DNA of 64,000 nt. Origin: Phoronis australis. Lineage: Eukaryota > Phoronida > Phoronidae. Both the position numbers and the translations under genes were made by a program. Position 1 is the stretch's first letter; each line of letters starts with the position of its first letter. Below the pieces are notes generated by a model. The model was not told the DNA's origin, ran no database searches, and saw nothing but the letters and a program-made list of their open reading frames with translations. Positions 37,801-48,819 of the stretch are shown here, piece by piece. The stretch spans positions 1,244,883 to 1,308,882 of the forward strand of contig NMRA01000038.1 of the NCBI GenBank assembly GCA_002633005.1, in the 5' to 3' direction.

Positions 37801-40800
37801 ATCATAATCAGTATTGTTGTGTTTACAGATTCTTTCCTTTCTTCCAACCTGCTGACAATCTTTGGTCATTTCTTTTTATCATGTTCTTACTGCCTGAAAA
37901 TGCCGCGAAACAATATTTCTTTTAGATGTAGCAAAATAGCAATGTTGAACTTTCAGTTAATTGTGAGATATGTTTGATTTTTTATCTAAAGGTTCAATGG
38001 TCATTGATCTTTACAGCGAAAGACAAAAGCCGTCACCAGGATGAGATTCCTACCAATACCAACTTCGATGCTGGAATGTTGGAAGACTGGATGTCTAAAT
38101 CCGCCGTTGTGTTACACATCTTGGATGTTGTGCTCAGTGCCATATTCCCTGTAAACAATGTAATGTATTTACAGAGAGAAAATCTTTCTCTCTTGTGTTC
38201 TGAATGTATGTTCTCACTGGCAGGGTTCCCTTCTCATTAACACAGTTGTTTTTCTTGTGAACTACAGATCTCATAAAGTGTCATTCTGTTATTCAGTGAC
38301 TTACATCTCTTGCTACTCAAAAGTGCCTAATTGGCATACGTGTTGTCTGACAGTGATTGTCGCCAACACAATCAATCATTTCTCAAGATAGTTTTCAATT
38401 GAAATATGGCGTTAGTAGGCATGTAGTGTGGTGTTTTGCAAAAATTTGATTGCATCACTTCTATGTGTAACACAACCCAATTTATTAATTTTGTAAATTA
38501 TTTCTTGAATTGTCTCGTTTCACACACCGTCTATGAAATGTCCAGGACATGTTTAAAAGGTCAAGCCTACAAAGTAAAGCAGGAGTTTTCTGCATCTTCA
38601 GGTAGAGGGCGCTACTCCAGATTCCACCTCTCACCTCTTGCCGAGTTGTTCACTGATCGATTGGAACTCTACACAAAGCTTGCTCTCTCAGTTTGATGTT
38701 CTCTTACTCAACTTTAACTTGCCCATTCAACTAAATAAAGAGTGGAGACTCATTTTCCATACTGGAGCACACGGTGAAAGCTTTGCTACTTTCTTCAAAA
38801 ACATTTGCCACAAAGGTCCGACAATAGTCATGGTCAAAGACAAAGACGGCCATGTGTTTGGAGGATTCGCATCTCAGAGTTGGGAGCCAAATCCCAACTT
38901 TGTAGGTATGTGCCCGAGCTGCTACTGTGGAATTCCTGTGGTTTTAGACCATACAGGTTGTTCAGAAATACAATACTGATTTTAAATCTTCTGTCTTAAA
39001 AATTAAAACACATGCAGCACCACATGTATTTTGGTTCAGTAACGTTAAAAAATAGAGTCCTGTGATAGTTTAAAAGGAAATTTATTCAAGTTTAAAGTTT
39101 GCAGCTTTGGCTTGACCTACTTAATATCGATTCCATCAAATGATGAGTGCACTGTTGCATTTTTCATCACCTCAAAATCCTTTGTCAGTGTTCTGGTAAC
39201 CCCGTGTACAAACAAGTATTAAGTGGAGTGTCATATTCAATTTGCAACACAAGGGTGATATATAATTAAAGCGAATATGAACCTGTTTTCCATCAAAAAT
39301 ATTTTGCTTTGAACTGCTTGTCGTTATAAAACTTGTCGATTTGTCCCCGACTCTGAATAGAATTGATTTTTGATCTAGGTAAGAACGTACTGTTCTGCAT
39401 GAGACCACGCTTAGAATGTAAAATGATGTGCTGTGTCAAGCTAACTTATTATATTGTTCCGGGTCTTGAGCAATAACAAAGTGTGACTTTTTAACTGTGA
39501 CTTCTTCCTAAGCCCAGAAATTACTTTTAAAACCGGATTTGAGACCAATTTTATAGTGTTCTAAATCAAAAGCTGTTTCGTTACAACTTAAGCTTGTAAA
39601 CAAACACAGGTTCCAATGGTTGTTGCTAAACTGAATCTTGCAGTTTTGGCACACACATTAAGGTATACTCCTATCCTTATCAGCTGAAATGATATAACTG
39701 ATGATGATATAGTCCTGCACTTCAGTCAGTGAGGCCTTGCTATACACGACTAATGGCGACATTTACCCCTACAGACAGGCTTATAAGGAACTGCTTTTAA
39801 TGTCATTGGTAGGAAGTTGTTGATAGGATCTTTGCCTCGGGCAACATATATACAACGGTCATGGATTTCAAAGATCAGTTGCTTACTATATGCGCATATG
39901 ACTGCTCCAAACTTTGCAACAATTGCAGATACTTTCTTAGGGGCTTCCCGTCATTCCTGTTAAATGCCTTGTTGTTGTCATGTGTATCAATTGAACTTTT
40001 GGATTAGGTTACTAAATACATGAAAATCATTGTGTTAAAATCGTTTTGTTGGATTTTCAGTTTGTAAATGGTATTCGCTTTTATATTGGAGTTTTTCCAA
40101 CTGTTGAGTCATTTTTTTTATTCATCTTTTGGTTACATATTCGTACCCACTAGTTAAGTGTTCTTGTCACAAAAGAAACTTTTCCTACTGGATGACAGAC
40201 ATCATTCATCCAGGGGAATTATTAGATGCAAAACATTATAAATTGCATCTTACTAAAATGTAGTTTTCTGGCTGACCTTGCTGACACACCTGGTTCCTTT
40301 TGCTCGGATTAATGACTGACTGGTTCCCACAGATATTGCATCACCCCCTGCCAGTGTTTCTAGAAAACAGCTGCAGGGCCCTGGACTATGAGCCAGACAC
40401 CTTACTTAAACCAACAAACATTCTCAGTAAGTTACAGAAGTTGTGATTTATAATTTTTCGCATCTGATTGTTCCAACATTCTTAGTTTCTTAAACTCTAA
40501 AGTTGTTGTTACCTTGAGGATCTCTGTAAAACATGTAAATGTAATTCTTATGTTCTAGGCAGTTCTCGTTGCTTTCTGTTCTCACTGCTGCCTTACACGG
40601 AAGTATACTTAGCCTCGGGTCTGAATGAAAATTACATGTATCTCAACTCCATGCAAGAGACATTGCCAAATGGTTTGGTGAGTGGATGTCTAGTCTACAA
40701 GAAGCGTTTTCACGCACTAATAAACATTCTAGAATGTACAGTTTCGTAGCTCATTCGAAAGTTAATACTCGAGGCTTTAGTCGCGCATCAAATACTTGTA

Positions 40801-43800
40801 CAAGGAATGAGTCCCTTATAGTCTCCAATTTTAAAGGCAATGTTGTGTTTACTTTAGAAATGTTACATTATGCCCTATACATTCTCAGAGACTTTGCACT
40901 TTTGCTCAGTTGAGATTTAATTGTTTTTTTTCAGAAATAGTTGTACAGAGCATTAAGACCAAATTTCTGGCTTAAGTTCAAAGTTGTTTTTCATGAATTT
41001 CTGACTCTTGTATCTTGCCTGTTTCAGGGTATGGGTGGTCAGTTCGACTACTATGGTTTTTATATTGACGATGAGTTTGGAAAGGGATGCAGTTGTGCCG
41101 AGCCATACTGTAGTACGTACGACAGTCCCCAACTCTCCAGGAAACGCCAGTTCGAGATCGATACTCTGGAAGTGTGGGCTGTGGGACCTGAGCCAAATCT
41201 GGATGAAAATGAAGATGTGAGGCCAAGAATGTTTATTAATATCATGCAGGTTATTTAAAACAATTTAGATGTTTGATCTTAATGCTTGAAGTATTGTACA
41301 TGGATTCGCTACTTTTGTAAGTTTTTAACGATTATTTGGGCGGTGTCATTGGCATACCTAATTCCTGACCTCTGCTTTGTCCAAATGGTGCAATATGTGC
41401 TGGGACATGACAGACTTTCTCGATTACCTCTAATGGGGCGTTCTCTTATAATTAATCACTAAACTGCAAATTAGAAACAGTATTACGTAGCCATACAAGT
41501 AATGTTCTATTTTGGCCATAGTTTAATGTGGAATAGCCAGAAAGTTGGACTTTGTAATATATCATAACTATGAACATATTTGCGTTCGTGTTATTCCTCA
41601 TACAAAGTATGTCTCAAGATAGATGATAGATGTCGCCACCAGTCAGATCATCAAGGCATAATCAAGTAAAGTATTTATTCATCCCTACCAAATTACAGCC
41701 GCTGTAATTCATCTACACATGCTCTCTGTTCATGAGTTAGAGAAAAACCACCTGTTACTGTGGCATAGCCTATTTTTCAATTTTCATTCTATATTTAGAC
41801 AGAAAGTGGGAAGGAAATGTAGCTTTAATTGTTGGATAGAGCAGCTAACTTCAAGTGCATAGCAGTACTGACTGAACAGATGGCGTTGTGTAGGACAGCC
41901 TCCAAACACTGGGCAGAAGTAACAAGTCGATTTGTACATCTGACACAAATCTTTTATGACTTTTTAAGACCTGAATTATGGGTTTCATTACTTTGAAAAT
42001 GTGCATTATGCACTTGTTTATCAGTAATATCTATAAAAATATGAAAATAAATAGTATTCACTGTCACAGTTTTATTCACAAAAGGTGTTTCTCGTTTTAC
42101 CTGATTCTCACTTGTACTTCTTTTTTCTGCATTTTAATGTTCCCAGCGTAAACCTAAATATAAATTAAAGACAGGCACTGATGGTAATATCTGGCAAGTG
42201 TTGTGCTTACGCCAGCGGGGAAGCCTTCACAGCAGATATGTACTTGCTTTCTTTTTGTCAATTATTGTGATCTTGACCACTTACTGCTGCAAAATTGTTT
42301 CCAACTTCGTCTTTACTCAAATTGAAACTAATTTCCTGACATTGTCATTAGGAGAGACCATTTTTATGCGCCCACATATTTATATGTGGACACATTATGC
42401 CGTCATCTCCGTCTGGGCGGCGTCCGTCCGGCGTCTGCTGCTCTATCTCCAAAACCCTTTGACCTACGTTCATGAAATTTGGCACATATGTTCCATTCAT
42501 GAATGGGAGGGCATGTGCGAACTTTCGGACGGATCCGACTACCGGTGTGCCCCCTAGTGGCAATTTTAGTTTTTTATGCTTTTGTATCTTCAAAAGTCCT
42601 GAACAGATTTTCATGAAATTTGTTATGTAGGCACCTATTAGTGAGATGACGCTGTCCTCCCGTTTTCAGATGGATTCGACATAGTTTGCGCCACCTAGTG
42701 GCCATTTTTAGTGTTTTCGAGTCTGTTTTTGTGCGTCCACCCCTCTATCAACCAAACCGCTCAAAGCATGATTGTGAAAATTGGCATGTATATGCTTACT
42801 ATGTAGAGGACGGTTGACGATGATTTTCCGACGATTTCGACTACTGTGGCGCCTCCTAGTGGCAGTTTTGTTTTTTTGCGCCCATGGCTGTATCTCCCAA
42901 ACCGTTTGCAGGATCTTTACTAAATTTAGCAAGTGTATTTATGTGATGTTGACAACGGACGATGACGACTTTAGGATGATTCTGACTACCGGTATGCCTC
43001 TAGTGGCAATTTTAGTATATGCCTCTAGTGGCAATTTTAGTATTTTACATTGACCTCTGTATTTTCATATGTCTTCAGGTGTATACTTTGTGTTACTTCG
43101 TGACTATGAAGGAAAAGTTCCAAGTAGAAATTTGTTTCTGGCATTCTAATGCTGTGCTAATCTCGTATGTTGGTAAATTTGTTTTTAATTCTATGTTTCT
43201 GTGGTGCTTTAAGCAACTGATGTGTAGGATGTGCTTGTATTATGAAGATCACTCACATTTTGCCCCTAGCCTATTGAGGAGACAATGACCATGCCTTTCC
43301 ATTTTGCAAAGTACAACATACTACATATATGCCCTCTACTGGCCACTTAATGGTACCAATAAACAACCCTAGAAGGATACCGTATACGGTGCAGTTGTGG
43401 GTGCATTTCAACGCTCTGCGTTGCTCTTGTTCAGTTTCACAAACACAAGACACTTGCCAGAAAATCACTACAAGAAATCTTGGCTTATGAAAAAGAAGGG
43501 CATTTTGGTTTACACCTTACTCCTGTAATTCACATTCATCCTGGCCAATCAATACTTTTACTAGAAAGGTGTACACAAGTAAGCTAACCTTACTCGTGAA
43601 TCACTCGCTTTTCACTTGCTTGGTCTTGCCTCGTCTCAGTTTTCTTGTAAGAAGCTTACTCTATGAAATGCCCCTGTCTTCACCCAGCTGGTCATATCGT
43701 GGCAAAACGCCATGATTAAATAAGTTACCTTGCATTCAAAGTTGACAAATCACCTTCCATTCCTGCGTACCATGATCTGTCCTGGCTACCAGCATACACT

Positions 43801-43963
43801 ATAATTTTTGGTCATGTTTCAGAATGAAAAGAGAAGCATCTTGGATAAAGATCCCGAAGCAAAGGCAATGTTGCAGATCATTAACAAAGGACCTCTTAGC
43901 GAAGGACTGAGGGAGGGTGATCCTATGGCAGAACAGCCGGAACAGACATCATTCCACAATTAG
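34813..43963 (+). CDS. MEAK7: MTOR-associated protein MEAK7 (TLDc-domain protein, TLDC1), complete
   Basis: Coding exons: 34813-34941, 36582-36815, 37137-37275, 38017-38150, 38602-38905, 40559-40677, 41028-41216, 43823-43963 (TAG 43961-43963); 1389 nt, 462 residues, close to the human protein (456). Phases agree at every intron. The start MGQGESSDSL has Gly2 and a Ser/Thr-type context suited to N-myristoylation, as in the family. Exons 2-4 correspond to the helical, EF-hand-like N-terminal half. Exons 5-7 (residues about 225-413) are the TLDc domain: WRLIFHTGAHGESF, KDGHVFGGFASQSWE, CFLFSLLPYTEVYLASG, YMYLNSMQETLPNGLGMGGQ, GKGCSCAEPYCSTYDSPQLS, LEVWAVGPEP. The last exon gives the family tail RSILDKDPEAKAML..SEGLRE. 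In human cells MEAK7 is lysosomal and supports an alternative mTOR signal. Exon 5 must start at 38602 in phase 0; another open frame over the same bases is a shadow. An ETS-type CACTTCCGG site lies about 30 bp before the ATG. Head-to-head with CEP76, 3.7 kb apart. Confidence 0.95.
35165..35495. mobile_element. Hairpin-forming element with N at 35217, in MEAK7 intron 1
   Basis: CAATGACCACCATCTCT near 35174 is complementary to AGAGATGGTGGTCACTGCCC near 35470. Inner arms AGGCGCTTCATCCGCTGGAA (35313) and GCTTCCAACATATGAAGCTC (35417) also pair. Next to the N, CCACCATCTCT and AGAGATGGTGG form a perfect short hairpin. Sequence right after the N (GAGCTCCGTTAGACT) belongs to the GAGGTGACGAGC family, so the element is nested or misjoined. 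Confidence 0.5.
35655..35830 (+). repeat. Dispersed repeat (CATGTTCACGTGGCCCAATT family), copy 2
   Basis: TCAAATGAAATATAATCATG, TTTGCTAAATTTTTAATAAA and GGCATGTTCACGTGGCCCAA, followed by AATTAATTATAGATTGGCA. Parallels 51440-51600 closely. MEAK7 intron 1. Confidence 0.6.
40170..40480 (+). repeat. Diverged single-arm copy of the foldback family
   Basis: ACACCTGGTTCCTTTTGCTC, TGACTGACTGGTTCCCACAG, GCAGGGCCCTGGACTATGAG and GTTGTGATTTATAATTTTTC match the arms of the element at 44085-44537 in order. It contains an AG directly after TTCCCAC, but MEAK7 phase skips it. MEAK7 intron 5. Confidence 0.6.
42340..43045 (+). repeat. Tandem repeat of about 140-160 bp, four to five degenerate units
   Basis: Each unit has a CTAGTGGCAATTTTAGT core (near 42554, 42696, 42858, 42997, 43027), TGTATCTCCAAAACC, a CATGAAATTTGGCA-like phrase and GACGGATCCGACTACCGG or a variant. 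The last unit shows an exact short duplication TATGCCTCTAGTGGCAATTT. MEAK7 intron 7. Confidence 0.75.
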
Positions 43964-46941
43964 TAGTATACTTGAGGTCTACGGAGTGCCTGCTAAAGAG
44001 GATATTTAAGAATTTGTCATTGAGCAGAAGACAATGGACATTATTATTATTATTTATCCAGGTGAATAACTGGATGCGTAAAAATTATAGATCACAACTT
44101 TGGAAATTACTTTTAAATAAATTTTCCAACATTGGGGAGCCACCTGGTTCCTTCTACTGGGGATGAGTGGTTCCCACGAAAATTTGTGTCGCCCCCCTGC
44201 TGACGTTCGTAGACAACATCTACAAGGCCCTGGATCATGAGTCAGATAACTTAAATATCGCTTTTACCCATACAGTCTTTCTGACACCTTGGTTTGAGCA
44301 AGGTGTCAACGATGTCGTCTGGGTTCAAGCCAATAACCCATCTTTGAATAGGCACAGAGTTGTCTGACTCATGGTCCAGGGTCTTACATTTCTTGTCTAT
44401 GAACATACACGAGAGGGTGACAAAATTTTCGTGGGAACCAGTCAGTCATCCATCGCCAGTAGAAGGAACCAGGTGGCTCCCCAATGTTGGGAAATTTATT
44501 TTATAATAAATTACACAAGTTGTGACTTATAATTTCTTTTGTGTTGAGCAGGTTTATGTTTGTTTATTTATGCAAAGGTAATTTAATGAGTGTTGAATGC
44601 TATGCCATGTGCAATCATTTTCCGGTGTAATATTTTTGGAGATACCATTTCTTCTAATGGTTGTGATACTTTAGGTATGTTCCAAAGTTTAAATAGTAAA
44701 AAATATGATTTGGGATGTTAGCAATGGACAAACGAAAGACGCACCTTATTCTGAAAAAGTGTGTGCTAGATGTGTGTCAGTTTGTTACCAGCAGCTGTAC
44801 AATAGTGAAATGGTAGTTTAACTTCGGTTGAAGCAACAGTCTTTACAATTTTCATCTTCAGTAGCTAAAAATATGTAAACTCTACCAACCAGGTGGTAAA
44901 ATCTGTCATGTCAAGTGTGCTTGGACGTTTTTACTGATTCAAGTAACTGACAATTTGGGTATCTTTGAACCCTTTGTGATGACTGAGATTTAGTGAGCAT
45001 GTGCTTTACAAAGGTTTGCAGTTTTATTAATGGGCAAAGGGTTTTTGTTTTTGGATTTATACGAGGGTTATTTTTAATCTTTAACTGAATGGTCTTGGAT
45101 GCAAAAATTGCAGTGTCATGTGCAATCATTTACTGAGCGTGTGGTTACAGTTTTGGATGATAACCTTTTTTGCTGTTTTGTGATATTTTATTGTAAATTG
45201 AAAGTACTCGAAATTTTGAAGTTCTTAATATATGAAAATTCTTACATCTTTTGTTATTACAAAACAGCACACTCACAGGCCAATACAGCATTCACATTGC
45301 TGTCTAGTGAGAGGGCTGATTGGGCATCTGACCTGTCACATGTATGAAATTTCACATTTGAGTTTTCATTAGGTGTCCTAACTGTCTATTTAGTGACGGT
45401 CTCAGAATTAGAAGGCATATCCAACTTCTTACCATTAGCATGAGGCAACTCCTAGGCTAACATTTTGGGTTTTGTTACTCCAAAGGTAGCCTTAGTCAGA
45501 CTGTGAAATTCATCTTGGTACGGGAATTTGAGATAGTTAGGCCTATAAAAGATCTTAAACCCAGCCGCAGAGTGTCTGAAGCCGCGCACCGTACCAGTGA
45601 CTGCTGGCAACTCATCCGAGAGACACCTGTAACATCCTTCCCCGCAGGGATAATAACTCTTGGGCTGCCTCGGGTGAGTCCATTCATACTTGAATGCTGT
45701 TTAGGTATATTAAAATGAGTGGCTCAGTTGCACTGCTGAAGAAAACCTATTCGCTAATTTCTCTAATAATGCATGGATTTTAAAAATTCGAAGTTGGCTT
45801 ATATTTACTTTTTAATTTTAAAAGCAGTCATGTTGCTCGTTGCTTTATTTTTTTGGAGTTTTTTTACTTTGAAACTCATACACTAAACAAGCGCTTTGTT
45901 TTACAGCAGCAATTGTATCATCCTATACACATTTAGCCAAGCCCATGAATAGCAACTAGCTCACTTCAATCTGTGACAAGCTTTGATGTGCCAAGAAAAT
46001 CGCTGGATAATTTGGGGTGAACAGTGCACGCATTCCTGTCCACTTGTGTACAAATCCTGTCGGCGTAAGAGTTGCCTAATGGAAGTCTAAATTCAGTTGA
46101 CATAGTTTGTGCTCATACTCTTCCCCCATCGCATTTTCATGTGATTGGCCAGACTACACACACTGACACACGCACACGCATACACACATATATTAGCCTT
46201 TTGCACATTTAGTGTAAATTTTGACAGCTCATAAAACGGCCTTGAGTGTTCCTTTTTAAGTACTGACTGACCTGCCTTATGATCAGACATCCCATCTTCC
46301 TACTCATAGAAATCCCACATCTGAACACTGTATAATGACAAAACATTTATTTTACAGAATGCAATGCTAGATACAAGAACAAGGGTAAATATTGTTGGTA
46401 AAGTAAAAAATTTCCACACCAGAGTGATAATTTTGTCAACAAAGAATGTTTGTATACATTCAAGCACATGCAGCATTATAAATGGATTATTAATAAATAA
46501 AATTAGATTTAGAATCTTTGCTTACGAAAAAGTACAAAAGAGTACGCTAATAGCCCACTAACTGTAAATATAGAAAGTGCTTTAAGGATTGCTTGTGTAT
46601 GTATCTTATAATTAGCTGGGTTCCTCTAAAACAAAATAATTTCTCATTTCAATGATGACATTGCGACTGGACATGAAAAATCTACAATTAGGTCATCAGT
46701 CTCGTCATTTGTGGAATAAATATTACTTGTGATATGGCTTTGTCATGTACAATCTTGAAGACAGTTTTTACTTCAAACAAGTTTTCCGTTTTGCTTGTAA
46801 TCAATCGGGATATGTTTTCAACTTAGCATGTAATCATTCGTGACATGTTTTCAACTATGAACGTAATCAGTCAGGACTGTCCTCCACTTGTGTCAAGTCG
46901 TCCATCATAAGTTAGTATGAGCCGCGTAAGTCTTGAAGCCT
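43964..46941. other. Tail-to-tail interval between MEAK7 and the zinc-finger gene
   Basis: MEAK7 3' UTR, then a foldback element at 44085-44537. 45490-45680 is a more G+C-rich patch of unknown nature. A CA-type microsatellite lies at about 46152-46193. Three degenerate units of about 40 bp (GTAATCAATCGGGATATGTT) occur at 46790-46880. Confidence 0.55.
44085..44537. mobile_element. Foldback element with arms of about 170 bp
   Basis: Left arm 44085-44255 reads TTCCAACATTGGGGAGCCAC, TGGTTCCCACGAAAATTTGT, CCCTGGATCATGAGTCAGA. The right arm 44358-44537 is its imperfect reverse complement. The loop contains a smaller hairpin (GACACCTTGG and CCAAGGTGTC type). It carries no coding. It lies about 120 bp after the MEAK7 stop and may be in its 3' UTR. 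An AAATAAA is inside the left arm. Confidence 0.8.
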
Positions 46942-48493
46942 TTAGTACTTACAAACTTCGAGCTTGTGTTTATGGAGATATCTTTTTTGTGCAAAAGCTT
47001 TGTGGCAGCGGTTACACACATAATTCTTACTCGTAACAGTATGAATAAGCATGTGGGACCTCAGGTTAGATTTGTCTGCAAACGCTTTGCCACAGTCCGG
47101 GTACTTGCACAAGTAGGGCTTCTCCCCAGTGTGAATCCTCATGTGACCTTTTAGTAGCCAGTTGCGAGTGAAAAATTTGCCGCAAATTGGGCACCTGTTT
47201 TGGTTACTCATCTGGCCCAGTGAGTGACGAGTGTGTCCCTGATAAATGGGTAGAACTGTGTCTCTAGCAAAACCATTGAACTGAGAATCCCTGAGCTTAT
47301 GTTGAGACATGATTGGCATGTAGAGGGCGTGGTCAGGTCTACTGCTAGGAGCGGATGGTGATGGGAGCAGTACTCTGTCGCTGTCACTACCAACTGCAAC
47401 CTTTGCGTCATTTAGCTCTTCATTCCCAGTAACTGTTGCTGGTTTCTGGTTTTCTCTGACGTGTATCGCGGTGTTGCTACAACTGGCTAAAGGTGCTCGA
47501 CAGTTTGACGGCTGTTTATAGACATAAATAGATTTGTTTGCGTTTTGATTTTCCCAGTCAAAATGAGCATTGGAATCATTGGTTATTCTGTTCATCAACG
47601 ACACTACTTCGCTGTATGTTATAGATTTTGCAAGCTTGTTCACATCTTGTAGTGAAAATATCAAACCGTCTCCCGGGGCAATGCTACTGTTTGAGACGAA
47701 TGGTTGGCGATTGAGATCATCGAAGCAGTAGTTAATGGTGAATTCACTCTCCGTAAGCCTTGACGGATTAGTTGCTGTATGTGGTTTTGATGGAACATAT
47801 TCAAGATTCTGGTTAACTTGTAAGTCAAGTTCACTTCCGTTCAAGGCAAGGTAATAACGTGTCACTAATGACAAATAATTCAGTGAGGTATAGTTTTTTG
47901 TCCATCTCAACTTGCTGGATTGTCCATGTTCTTTAAAACTACTGCTTGTTTGAGAAGAGCTTTGAGATGATTTTAGCTCTTGAGACCCATTTGAACCTTT
48001 CCCTGATCGCCTGATTGATAATCCAGATCGAGTTGTCATTACGTGCACATCATCATCTGAAATAAAACCACAATCAATAGCAAACATTTCGGAAAAAATA
48101 AGCCGCGAGCTAACGTGACACGGAAAGTTAGAAAACAATTTAAAAATAGTAAATTAAGTGTGAACTCCAGAATAAGTATATATATATGTATAGAAAGAAA
48201 ATTTAAATTAATGGTGGTAGTTTGTAAACCAGTCAAAATTTATTTTGAATGGCTTTTCCATATAGGAATTGTGCCACGCCTTCCCATACCCTGAGTCTGT
48301 GACAGCCTGCGGGCTGTTGGAATGGGAACATGACAACAAACTCAATTGCACGATGACGCACCTGGTCACATCATCTGATTTTTAAACAAGAGAAAAATAA
48401 GAGATGGTTATATGTGCCCAAATTACCTGGGTTTCGCGAGAAATAGCCATTCTTGCGTGTCCTATAGAGAGCTCTCATGTAACATCGCGGCAT
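46942..48493 (-). CDS. Snail-like SNAG zinc-finger transcription factor, three fingers
   Basis: Exon 1 48493-48427 (22 codons plus one base), intron with GT (48426-48425) and acceptor TTTATTTCAG, exon 2 48056-46942 (stop 46944-46942); 393 residues. The spliced start [15 protein letters not shown] resembles a SNAG repression motif (family pattern MPRSFLV), which in snail, Gfi and scratch proteins recruits LSD1/CoREST. A long Ser/Asn-rich linker without known domains follows. Residues 311-391 hold three fingers: [21 protein letters not shown] with TGEKP linker; [20 protein letters not shown] (Cys-X4-Cys instead of the usual X2); and [18 protein letters not shown], a C2HC finger. WLLxGHxRxHTGEKP, FADxSNLRxH and the terminal LHKHxxxxC are hallmarks of snail fingers 2-4. 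The first snail finger is missing. An unspliced reading of exon 2 alone would begin upstream at 48138, but the SNAG exon joins in phase and is preferred. Shares a 326-bp divergent promoter with the MARVEL gene. Confidence 0.82.
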
Positions 48494-48819
48494 TGTTCTT
48501 AACAATGGTGGACCAAGCCGTATTCTTTTGCTTGTTTTGCTGAATTTGTACGTATTTGTAACAAGTGCTTGAACTGGCAGGTGTCTGCATAAGAACAGTA
48601 ACTTGGCGTTTATTTGCATTCCGTATTTAGTGCTTGCGCGTGCACGTACACAGAAACGCGTCAGCTGATTTCATGCAGACGCCAGGAATGTCAAATTCCC
48701 GCCAGATGTCTCTAAAGATCAAAACATGGCGACTCACCCATCTTGAAGAAATGTTTGTCTAAAGAAATATTTCAGGAATTCTGCATTATTTGAGATTCTG
48801 GGATTTTTCATTTAACAAA
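48494..48819. promoter_or_regulatory. Divergent promoter between zinc-finger and MARVEL genes
   Basis: The two ATG codons are 326 bp apart and point away from each other. E2F-like TTCCCGCC at 48696-48703 and YY1-like AACATGGCGAC at 48723-48733 lie inside. Depending on the start site, the MARVEL leader may hold a six-codon upstream frame at 48726-48746. No TATA box was seen. Confidence 0.6.

Noticed and set aside
38436-38696. Alternative frame over MEAK7 exon 5 (GRGRYSRFHLSPL)
   Set aside because: The phase-0 frame from 38602 continues into the TLDc motifs WRLIFHTGAHGESF; the other frame stops at 38694.
40331-40430. Extra MEAK7 exon after TTCCCACAG
   Set aside because: It matches the arms of the foldback element at 44085-44537 and would break the phase between 38905 and 40559.
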